A stretch of DNA of 64,000 bases from Panorpa germanica (lineage: Eukaryota > Arthropoda > Insecta > Mecoptera > Panorpidae). Position numbers and translations under genes: made by a program. The stretch is from the NCBI GenBank assembly GCA_963678705.1, contig OY783214.1:10788001-10852000 (forward strand). The letters run 5' to 3'. The notes below the pieces were generated by a model that was not told the origin of the DNA, made no database searches, and saw only the letters and a list, made by a program, of their open reading frames with translations. This document shows positions 54,612 through 64,000 of the stretch, piece after piece. Numbering within the stretch: position 1 is the stretch's first letter; every line of letters starts with the position of its first letter.

Positions 54612-56445
54612 ATGACTATCACAATAAAAGATTTCTCCAAGTCAATCACTATTACAAAGATCGCGTTGGCATCTATAGGACTCCTAGTATACAATCGACG
54701 ACAACCTCTTTCAACAATCAAACTAATACTTAGCAAATCATTTTTCTCATTTTGTTTTTCGTTATTAGCTGTGACCATTATTTGCGAGATTATTTACTTG
54801 TTAAAATCAATCAGTTTAAATTTTTTGGCGGTTACAAATGTAGCCCCTTGTATATGTTACTGTGTTATTGGATTAGTGAAAATTGGTGCTGTCGCTTACA
54901 ATATGGATAAATCGGAAGAGTTGCTTAATGATTTAGAAGATCTTTGGCCTACTGGAGGACTGGATGAAACTCAGACGAAGATGCTGCTGAATTATATGGG
55001 GAAAGGAAGAATTGCAACAAATATCTTCACGGGCGTTAACTTCTTCTTTATCTGGACGTTTAACCTTTCATCTTTAATCGTATTAATAATCACATACATT
55101 AAAACTGGAACCATTCTTAAAACCCTGCCATACTACATCTACATGCCGTTTGATACGACAGGAACCTATGTCTATCCGTTTGCTTATCTATTCCACATCG
55201 CGGCAGGATGCATTGCAAGCACTGGGATGAGTGGACCAGACAGCTTCCTCGTCACTACTATAACACACATATGCACGCAGTTCAAACTCCTGCAGTACAG
55301 AATTCAGAATATTGTGGAAGATATCACAGCTGCAGATCTGCTGACTAGTTTAGATGTGGGCCATAATTATCAACAGAAGATGTACGAAGTTCTGATCGAG
55401 TGCATCAAGAGACATTCGGAGCTAATCACGTAATTATATACATTTATGTAATCTTATTTACGTAATATTTACGTTGAATGATATCCTCACATAAATATTA
55501 CATTTTCATAAACAAAATAGATATATAAATAATAAGAATATAGATGTAAAATAATAGATGCTATAATAAATATAGAATCAAGAATTTAGTAATATAAAAA
55601 ACATAGTGCTAATACATTTTATAATAGAAATTGCTGGTTCATTTTGATCTAATTTTTAGTATATATGACATTTTGCTGATCTTTAAATAATTTTCTTTCA
55701 GACTTTCCAACACCATTGAGGACATATTTTCGTTGTCTATTTTAGTCAACTTCTTGAGTAGTTCAATAATGATCTGCTGCGTCGGATTTCAATCTACAGT
55801 AAGAGTTTAATTATGTTTTAAGTAACTTCCATTAATTTAATGTTTTCTGCTTATAAATGACTTACTAAATCACAGTTCGTGAAATAAATTTGTGCAATTA
55901 AAAAAATGACATTAATGTTTTTCCAGGCTGTATCAGGGATGGAGTTAGTTGTCTTTCTGATGTTCCTTATTGTTGGTCTTATCCAGACTTTCATCCTGTG
56001 CTGGGCCGGGAATCATCTCATCGATACTGTAAGTTGCAAACACTTTCCATATATTTTTATTATGTCGCATATTATGTAAATGTTGCAAACTTTCGCATTT
56101 TCAAAAATTCAAAAATTAATGCTTTCTACATTGTATTTATTTAATGTTTTCCAGAGTAAAGAAATAGCAGATGCTGCTTATAACTCTTCTTGGTACCTGA
56201 CAGATAAGAAATATCGCCAGCTTATCCATATCATTATGCTTCGAGCTCAACGTCCACAAATGGTGACCGCAATGCGATTCTCAGTCGTCTCCCTCAGAAG
56301 CTTTTCTTCGGTGAGTAATTTAAAATGTTGAATTATAATTTTATAAATTGGAAATTTAACTTGTATAATTTTTTCATGTTAACAGATTCTAAGTTCTGCT
56401 TGGTCCTACTTTACACTGCTGCAAACGTCTTATAGGGACAAATAA
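54612..56445 (+). CDS. Odorant receptor OR-J (7tm_6), five exons
   Basis: Exons: 54612-55429, 55702-55798, 55927-56028, 56155-56310, 56386-56445. The product is about 410 residues. It shows TIKDFSKSITITKI, LNFLAVTNVAPCICYC, LEDLWPTGGLDETQ, PFDTTGTYVYP and SGPDSFLVTTITHICTQFKLL. Later exons show LSNTIEDIF, LCWAGNHLIDT, AAYNSSWYLTDKKYRQL and SSAWSYFTLLQTSYRDK. It is a close paralog of OR-K, with a stretch in exon 1 around LNFLAVTNV almost identical at DNA level. This is the most compact gene (introns 272, 128, 126 and 75 bp). The stop overlaps AAATAAAC. No defects are seen. Confidence 0.93.
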
Positions 56446-57548
56446 ACAAATTGAATTCGTAAGACTATTTCAAAAATTACTTATTTCAAATTAGAGTAAA
56501 ATTATATTTATGATTAATATAGCTTTTTTGGATTTTTTTTTTTAAATTTGCAGAGTCGTAATTGATTTCGTGATTAATCATCATTTATCATTTAATTTTA
56601 AAAGGCACTATTATTTTTATAGATAATATAAAACAATTCCTAGTTCAATGTTTAATTCAAGTTCCTAGTTATGTGTTGGTCATCATTTATGAAAGTTATT
56701 TACTTAGTAGCATTAATTCTTAGTAATACTGATCAGTCATAGATTAAACCAGCGAATTCAACAAACGTATTCTAATAACCTTATATTACTAATGTTTCAC
56801 TTCATAGTAATAATATAATATTGGTGCAGTATTTGGACAATATAATTACCAAAATTAATAAAACCTCATCATTTTAGAATCCTGGTATAATATTGTCGTT
56901 AACAAGAAATATCAATAGATATATCGAAATATCTATACTTCTAAATATGTCTAAATATGTATATACGTTTCTATTTATAATTTTTACTTTTACATAAAAA
57001 CCTTTCATATACTAATTCTATATACAAGTTTACATAGGTCCCTGTAAAACCTATAATATTTATAAGCTATTTTCTTAAGCACAGGGTGTTCTTAATTAAA
57101 CTATTCTTAATAGCAAGGCATTAAGGTTGTTATTGAATTTTAAATATTTTATTGAAATGTTTACTTTTTTTTATAAAACAATATTGAGCTTTCTGAAAAC
57201 ATAACCTCAATTTTTAAGTAAAGTAAATAAACTATTATTAAACAAACTATTAAGTAATAAAAAAGCTATTTAAATGTTACATAGCATTCTACATATAATA
57301 TGATAGTATTGTTAAAAGAATATATACAAATATTATGTAAAATAAACATACAATTGGGTAAGTTTGTTACTGTAAACCACCTGCACCAGAGCAAAGTCTC
57401 TCTAGAAAACCAATGCATTAAATAAATTATATATTTCTGGTAACTTTGTCTTTTTAATGATACAAAGATGTTCCTTTTAATGAAAATTACGATTATTGTG
57501 AGAGTGGCATTCACACTTCGAACTTTCTACACTTTCCACCTCTCTACG
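56446..57548. other. Intergenic, OR-J to OR-K
   Basis: 1.1 kb of AT-rich DNA, the shortest gap in the array. Nothing is recognised except a TTCGAACTTTC motif near 57518 that also precedes the OR-H and OR-L promoters. Confidence 0.5.
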
Positions 57549-57620
57549 CAGCACTAGACAGGCCTATTTAAGCGGAAGCAGAGCTTCATTTCGAGCTTAG
57601 TTGTGCTCTGATATTCAAAC
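57549..57620 (+). promoter_or_regulatory. Core promoter of OR-K
   Basis: CAGCACTAGACAGGCC, TATTTAAG at 57565-57572, CGGAAGCAGAG and then GAGCTTAGTTGTGCTC at 32-bp spacing. It is nearly identical to OR-L. Confidence 0.78.
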
Positions 57621-57643
57621 AGGAATAATAAAACAAATTAAAC

Positions 57644-59803
57644 ATGACTTTCACGATTAAAGATTTTTCTAAGACAATCGCTATTACAAAAATGTCGTTG
57701 GCTACGGTGGGACTCCTAGTGTACCACCGAAGACAACCACCTTCAAGACTCAAATTAATACTTAGCAAGTTATTTTTTACATTTTGTTTCTGGTTTTTAG
57801 CTGCAATCGTGTTGGGCGAGTTGATTGATTTGTTGAAATCAATCAGTTTAAATTTTTTGGCGGTTACAAATGTAGCCCCTTGTATTTGTTACTGTGTTAT
57901 TGGATTAGTGAAACTTGGTGCTGTTTCTCATAAATTGGATGTATCGGAAGAGCTACTTAACGAATTGGAAGATCTCTGGCCTACTGAAGAACTAGATGAA
58001 GCACAGACGAAGATGCTGTTGGATTACATGGCAAAAGGAAGCGTCGCTACTCAAATCTTCACGGGTATCAACTTCTTCTTCATTTGGACGTTTAACCTTT
58101 CGTCTTTAATCGTTTTGATTATCCAATACGTTAAAACGGGAGCGGTTGTCAAAACCTTACCTTACTACATCTACTTGCCGTTTGACACGACAGGGACCTA
58201 CACGTATCCCATTGCTTATCTAATGCACGTGTCTTCTGCGTATATTGCAAGCACTGGGATGAGTGGTCCAGACAGCTTCTTCGTAACCACCATATCTCAC
58301 ATCTGCACCCAGTTCAAACTCCTGCAGTACAAGATTCAAAACATCGTGGAAGTTATCACGAGTGAAGAACTTCTGAATAGTTTGAATGTGGACCACAATT
58401 ATCACCAGAAGATGTACGAAGTTCTGATCGAGTGCATCAAAAGACATTCGGAGCTGATCACGTAATTATGCCATTGTTACTTTGCATTAGACATAAATTA
58501 TTTGCTTGTTCTTCTGACATGAGTAGAACCAGAAAACTGGAATAAGTGCAATAGTTGTCATGTTCCTGCTACATTAATATCTTGTGTAATATATTGACTA
58601 AAAAGTGTTAATAATATTCTTTCAGTCTTTCCAACACCATTGAGGAGATATTTTCGTTGTCTATTTTAATCAACTTCTTGAGCAGTTCAATAATGATCTG
58701 CTGCGTCGGATTTCAATCAACGGTAAGATTTTTATTATCTCTAACAAACTAAGAATTGCTCTTGTTTACAAGTTCACATAATAGTGACTGTAAATTTGTA
58801 CATTAAAGAAAATAATTATGTTAACGTTATTCCAGGCTGTGTCTGGGATGGAATTAGTCGTATTTCTCATGTTCCTTGTCGTCGGTTTAATCCAGACTTT
58901 CGTCCTCTGTTGGGCCGGGAATCATCTCATCGATACTGTAAGTTGTATTTTTAAACCATCCGTTACGTATATTTAAGGACTATCTAACATAAGAAACGTA
59001 ACCTGTTACGTATACAATTTTACCTAATATACAACGCTTTATGACCTTTTTTTGTTGCTTTTTGCAAAATAAATCTTCTCGTTTATTAGCAAACTCATAA
59101 AACTTGTTAAGAACACCATTCCAACGATTATAGAATATTAGTGTGTCCTTTTTAGGACTCAAGACTTTTAGAATAGCTATAAAATAATAAAATACGACCC
59201 TTTTAGGTTATATTTTTTACCAGGTTTCGGTAAATAGAAATATTACATAACATATATATTTTGTGAAAAACTCAAATTACAAAATAATTATTGCAAACAA
59301 AGAAAAACACCTTATAAAATGTTATATTAACGTAACATATACAGCAGATGCATACACACGTAAAATATACATAAATGTTACAAAACTGTATTACCTAACT
59401 ATAAATTATATTCAATTATCGTTTTGCAGAGTAAAGATATAGCTGACGCTGCTTACAACTCCTCTTGGTACCTGACAGATAAAAAATATCGCCAGCTTAT
59501 CCACATAATTATCCTTAGAGCTCAACGTCCACAAATGGTGACAGCTTTAGGATTCTCAGTTGTATCTATTAGAAGCTTTTCTTCGGTAAGTGATTTAAAA
59601 TGTACTCTAAAAAGCACAGAACTCGTAATTCTCATTCATAAAACAAATGTAAAATTATTATTATGTGAAAAATCTCTGAATAAATTTAGAAATGTTAACT
59701 TATGAATTGTACATTTAACTTCAATGATTATCTTTACTTTCAGATTCTAAGTTCAGCTTGGTCCTACTTTACGTTGCTACAAACATCATACAAAAACAAA
59801 TAG
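57644..59803 (+). CDS. Odorant receptor OR-K (7tm_6), five exons
   Basis: Exons: 57644-58461, 58626-58722, 58836-58937, 59430-59585, 59744-59803. The product is about 410 residues. It shows TIKDFSKTIAITKM, LNFLAVTNVAPCICYC, LEDLWPTEELDEAQ, PFDTTGTYTYP and SGPDSFFVTTISHICTQFKLL. Later exons show LSNTIEEIF, LCWAGNHLIDT, AAYNSSWYLTDKKYRQL and SSAWSYFTLLQTSYKNK, ending in TAG (the others use TAA). It is the closest paralog of OR-J and the likely parent type of OR-L. Intron 3 (492 bp, others 74-431 bp) is enlarged by a MITE-like insertion. AATAAA lies at 59857. No defects are seen. Confidence 0.93.
58975..59270. mobile_element. MITE-like element copy in OR-K intron 3
   Basis: CCTGTTACGTATACAATTTT, ACCTAATATACAACGCTTTA and TTGTTAAGAACACC match the family interior in order. 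It ends near ATATTTTGTGAAAAAC. The terminal repeats are degraded. Confidence 0.5.
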
Positions 59804-62596
59804 GCAAGTAGATACATTGAATTCATAAGACGATTTCTATTCCTTTTATTTTTATAAATAAACTTAGGAAAAACCTAAATCCTATATATAGAAAGCATAA
59901 TTATATGTTAAGGTTGAAATGATCAATTGATCAATTTTACAATGTCACACGAGGAACATTAAGGTTGTCTAAGGCCTGTCTCACACTGCAACCGTGCTCT
60001 ACCGATTTTTGATCGGCCGTATACACGCTGTTACGCTTATTCTATCCCAACTCTCACACTGCAAACTTACTCTAGCAATTTTTGACTGTACAAAACCACT
60101 ACGATATATATATATTGAACTAATAAATATTTAACTAATCCATTAAAAATTAAAAAAAAATAATGGATATGATATTTAATAATGGAAATAAATATTTAAA
60201 AAAAAACTTACGATCTGAACTCAGCTATTAGTTATACAGCAAAAACCATAGTCATCACAGCGCCAAAGCCTTACTCGTGGCAGTCTTGTCAATTATCAAA
60301 AACAAAACAAAATTAACATATTTAGGGATAAAAATTAAACACAAAAATATATTATGCTATATACCTAAGTATATGAGAATATAATTTTACTACAAGAAAT
60401 AAATTAATAAGTTTCATAGTAAAAGATCTTTGACAAAGTTAAAAGCAGAAATACCCGTTGATTATAACAACCTTTGAGAAACTACATGTAATTGCTTTTG
60501 ATTTTAAATATATAATTATTTTGCACGCGCCAAAATTAAATATTACATTATTTGTATTTCTTTTACTAAGAAAAGCTATATGCATGTATTTTATTAATAA
60601 TAAGATTATTCTATGTACTAAAATATATTAAAGGATAAATACATTAAGACATAATTTTACACGATCTACCAGTGATACAATGAAATTGAAATCTACTTTA
60701 CTTCACTTGTCGGTATTTGTTTGAGAAACTATAAAATTAGCTTAAAAAAATATATTTAAAAGGAAAAAGCAATGACTATTATATGAAAATGAATTAATAA
60801 CAAAACTTTTCATTAGAAAAAAACAATACCTTTGTAATCCTACACTCAGTTCAGCACAGAGGTCCACTCAGTTCAATATTCGCATTAAAACTAAATGAAT
60901 TTTTAAAATAATATTTATAATACACCTATTTCTTTAAAAAAGTTAATATTAATGACCCCTTCCACTAGTCACGTGACTACTCTAAACAAAAGACGTGATT
61001 GGTTGAACAAAAAGTCCAACCAATCAGCGATCTGTAAAATTTTTGTTAATATTAAAAATCGAAATGTACACAAGATCAATAAATAAATATAAAAAATTAT
61101 TTAAATAACGATAATTTTTTTTTTCATAATTAATTAAAGAATGGTACAGGGATGAGTCTGGAATGTTGAAACGAAATGAGGTTAAAGCAATAAATTATCT
61201 ATAAATAGAATAAAATGACAGGTGTACAAAGATTTTGCAATTTAAAAGTTAAAATGTTATGTTTAAAGAGTTTAAACGTACTCTAATTTCGCTACATTGT
61301 TTTTAAATTGAATATGTTTTCTAATTTGCGTTGTTGCCACATTTATTTATAATTGTGTTTTTGTTAAATTTTTGCAAATTGGTCATTTTGTTTAAGGATG
61401 TGCGATGTTGCCACATTTTTAAATGTTATGTATTTATTTTTTTATTTTTATATTTTTTTTTATCTGAGAATTTGAATTTGTTTTTTTAATTTGATAATGA
61501 TGTCGTGACGAGATAGTGCGCCAGAGCATTAATGCATGACGCTTAGACTGCTGTGTTTTCAAGTTATATATACATATACACAGTAATTATATATGTACAG
61601 TAGTGTATTAATAAACATTAAAAATAAAGTTAATCCCATGATAAAGTGTAATAATGCGAAATAACTCGAATCATACTGAAAGGTCGGTATCGTACGAAGT
61701 CGAATGCAGTGAAAGACAAGCCTTAGCCATGCTTTGATATGACATTTTAATAATGTTAATTAGATTTTTTGAATATCTATCCATTCCAATCAATGAAGTA
61801 GAAATATTATTTTAATATATATATTTGTTATTTATAATAAATTTCGTAATTCAATGTTCAACCAAGTTCCTAATTGCAATACTGCAATAAACAATGTTAT
61901 AGTTCAAATTACGAGAGTTCGGCAGTAAAATATGGCATGCTAAAAATAACTTGTGCCGAATATACTGCCCCACATATTTTTCTATAATGAATATAAAAAC
62001 GAATAAGACAAAATTCACCATAGTATCATAGATTTATATAGCTCTTATAACCTTTTTTAAGTATAACTCATTGTAAAACTTTCCTACTTTGAACTATACT
62101 CGTACATACATTTTAAGTAAGCATTTGATAAAAGTTATATCTGTAAATTACTATTTAGTTATAATGTTACATCCTTGAAATGTAAAACCAATGTTCCTAA
62201 ATTATGTAACATGCTAGTAAACACCTTGTTGTTGTTCTTGTAATACACCTGCACAAAACTTAGTTACACTGTGTCAAATGCAGAGTAAAAATTACTAATT
62301 GAGCATAGTACTATGTATATAGTAATTTTTATTTGATGCTATAGCTATTTTTGTCATAAAACTATTATCGCACCTTGGTATTATGTTTAGGTAGTAATTT
62401 TTACTATATATTTCTCACAGTGAATAATTCAGAAGAGAACACCTATCTAAAAAGTTATTGCATCGAATAAAGTATATATTTCTCGTAACCTTGTGTTTTT
62501 ATTGGTAGCGTTATTCTCTTTTTGAAAAAAAATGCAAAAGCTACTATTATTATGAAAATAGAATCTTCGAACTTTCACTATTTTCCCCTACTCTCG
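59804..62596. other. Intergenic, OR-K to OR-L
   Basis: It holds an imperfect direct repeat near 59969 and 60053 (TCTCACACTGCAA... and ...AATTTTTGA). A perfect 10-bp inverted CCAAT pair lies at 60996-61026 (TGATTGGTTG / CAACCAATCA). GTTGCCACATTT occurs twice near 61331 and 61403. No coding exon is seen. It is probably eroded mobile DNA. Confidence 0.45.
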
Positions 62597-62670
62597 CAGC
62601 ACTAGACAGGCCTATTTAAGCGGAAGCGGAGCCTCATTTCGAGCTTAGTTGTGCTCCGATATTCAAACAG
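62597..62670 (+). promoter_or_regulatory. Core promoter of OR-L
   Basis: CAGCACTAGACAGGCC, TATTTAAG at 62613-62620, CGGAAGCGGAG and GAGCTTAGTTGTGCTC, then ATTCAAACAG. It is fully preserved and almost identical to OR-K although the coding exon is strongly diverged. Confidence 0.78.
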
Positions 62671-62691
62671 TAATAGTAAAAAAAAATCAAC

Positions 62692-63449
62692 ATGACTTTC
62701 ATAGTAAAAGATTTTTCTAAGTCAATCACTATTACAAGAATCACGTTGGCTTCAGTAGGACTCCTGGTGTATCATGGGAAGCAACCACATTCACAAATCA
62801 AATTAATACTTAACAAGTCATTTTTCAAATTTGGTTTTTTGTACGTAGCTTTATTTATATTGTGCGAAATTATTCAGTTGTTAAAGACAATCAGTTTAAA
62901 TTTTTTGGCGGCTACAAATGTAGTCTACTGTGTCATTGGATTAGTGAAAATTGGTGCTATCGTTTACAAAATGGATAAATCAGGAGAACTACTAAAGAAA
63001 TTGGAAGATCTTTGTGATAAATTGGAATCGATTAAGGCAAAGATGCTGCTAGATTGTATGGCAAAAGGAATCATGGCTACAAAATTCCTCACGAATATCA
63101 ACGACTTATCCATCTGGATATTTAATCATTCTTCTTTATTCGTTTTAATAATTAACTGTATTGAAACTGAAGCATTTCTCAAGATGCTGTCATACTACAT
63201 CTACATAACGTTGGACACTACAGCGACCTATATGTATACCTTTGCTTATTTAATTCACATATCCGTGATTTGTACTTCAGACAGATTTCTTACATACACC
63301 CATTCACATATCTGCATAAAATTCAAATGCATTGTGGAAGTTACCACGGATCAAGACGCCTCGAACAGTTTGGATGTGTACCACAATTATTGCCAGAGGA
63401 TGTACAAAGTACTGATCGGGTACATCAAGAAACATTCGGAGTTAATCGT
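62692..63449 (+). pseudogene. Odorant receptor OR-L, diverged exon 1 (probable pseudogene or fast-evolving gene)
   Basis: Exon 1 is open for 252 codons and ends KKHSELI at a retained phase-2 donor (GT|gtaaaa). It is 60 bp shorter than OR-K, and the length difference is a multiple of three. Missing or altered parts include the APCIC of TM2 (NVVYC), LEDLWPTEE (LEDLCDKLE), PFDTTGTY (TLDTTATY), the SSAYIASTGMSGP loop and CTQFKLLQYKIQN (CIKFKC). Many of the family's most conserved residues are gone, yet there is no stop or frameshift. Exons 2-5 were not found in the remaining 550 bp. Intron 1 elsewhere in the array ranges from 72 to 979 bp, so they may lie outside. Loss of function is likely but not proven. 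Confidence 0.6.
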
Positions 63450-64000
63450 GTAAAACACTATTATTCATAAAGTTGGTGATTTTGATTTAGATATACTCGT
63501 ATTAATCATTCTCAAAAGACTCGGAATTACAGAGTAGTTTGCACGAAAATTACATTTTTATAAATGGACAACATTTTCGTTAGTACGAAGGTCACTCAAA
63601 TATAAATCGCAATATTTTAATACTGATTTACTCTTGATTTATGAACATACAATGTGTCTTTATTTTTGTACAGTTGTATAATTTCTCCATCGGATAGAAA
63701 GCAGCGGAAAAAAGAAGATAACTGCCGAATTAGCCAAAAACACACGTACTATTCGACCGCAGCGTCGTCTTTCCTCTTCTAATGTCTTCTTAGTGTACCC
63801 AACATATATTGGAGAAAGTTTGGACTATAAAGTGGATGTTTTAAAGGATCCAGTGTACGTAGAGTGAGATTATCAGGAGTTGCGGTATGCAATAAGTGGT
63901 CTTGGTCTCATCCAGAAGCCTCTGATGTAATCTGCGCCAACCGCCTTAGCATCACTGAACTGTGCTTACAGTCTCTTGAAAACTTCACACGATTTCATAC
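63450..64000. other. OR-L intron 1 or downstream flank, with a less AT-rich segment
   Basis: To 63660 this is ordinary AT-rich DNA. From about 63670 the composition becomes clearly richer in G+C. A + strand frame at about 63682-63867 reads roughly 60 codons after a TTTTTGTACAG acceptor-like string (includes RRLSSSNVFLVYPTYIG), with a stop upstream of it. It does not resemble receptor exon 2 and is not recognised. It could be an exon of another gene or an element fragment. Confidence 0.3.

Noticed and set aside
60996..61026. Inverted CCAAT pair as a promoter
   Set aside because: The 10-bp inverted repeat is perfect, but no gene or TATA element lies nearby.
1..64000. CRISPR arrays, operons, bacterial ribosome sites, rRNA or intact tRNA genes
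   Set aside because: The window is clearly insect nuclear DNA with spliced genes. No regular direct-repeat array or full tRNA cloverleaf was found; only two B-box-like SINE scraps.

Overview
The window is AT-rich eukaryotic DNA with GT-AG introns, TATA-type core promoters and non-LTR and DNA-transposon debris. It is almost certainly from an insect and most likely a moth or butterfly (Lepidoptera). The protein-coding content is one gene family, seven-transmembrane odorant receptors (7tm_6 family). An intronic repeat ending in CAGCTAGT looks like a lepidopteran Helitron. There are no bacterial-type features.

Layout: all receptor loci lie head-to-tail on the + strand, with start codons usually about 5 kb apart. 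In order they are: the 3' end of one gene (OR-A, 37-342); ten complete five-exon genes (OR-B 4166-6227, OR-C 9835-12403, OR-D 19929-22340, OR-E 25085-27242, OR-F 30560-33022, OR-G 35506-41195, OR-H 44858-48088, OR-I 49354-52015, OR-J 54612-56445, OR-K 57644-59803); two eroded receptor relics between OR-C and OR-D (14803-15432 and 17561-17908); and a strongly diverged first exon at the right edge (OR-L, 62692-63449). Letter names are mine.

Each complete gene has the same structure. A first exon of 812-818 bp carries the N-terminus and TM1-4. It is followed by a 97-bp exon (TM5), a 102-bp exon (TM6), a 156-bp exon (27 bp shorter in OR-E) and a last exon of 57-63 bp (TM7 and C-terminus). The intron after exon 1 is phase 2 and the rest are phase 0. 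Products are about 401-411 residues. Three subgroups run in order along the array: OR-B/C (PWDTTGP motif), OR-D/E/F (RDPP..SK N-terminus) and OR-H to OR-L (LNFLAVTNV motif), with OR-G between the last two. This is the pattern expected of serial local duplication.

Every locus, including both relics, is preceded by the same core promoter: CACYACTA, then TATTTAA/TATTTATA, then TTAGTTGTG about 31 bp downstream of the TATA box. OR-B and OR-C each have a second copy about 1 kb further upstream. Farther upstream are two short conserved noncoding blocks (A and B) in constant order and, for OR-D to OR-G, nearly constant spacing. They are candidate shared regulatory elements.

Mobile DNA: a 5'-truncated non-LTR retrotransposon with a 926-codon ORF sits antisense in intron 2 of OR-G, flanked by 16-bp target-site duplications. 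There is also a MITE-like family with CGCTAAACAC termini (often in introns), a 628-bp element with 15-bp terminal inverted repeats plus a partial second copy, a Helitron-like element in OR-F intron 2, and a near-perfect 178-bp hairpin between OR-G and OR-H. Likely biology: each receptor would pair with the co-receptor Orco as an odor-gated cation channel in olfactory neurons. No ligand can be inferred from the sequence.
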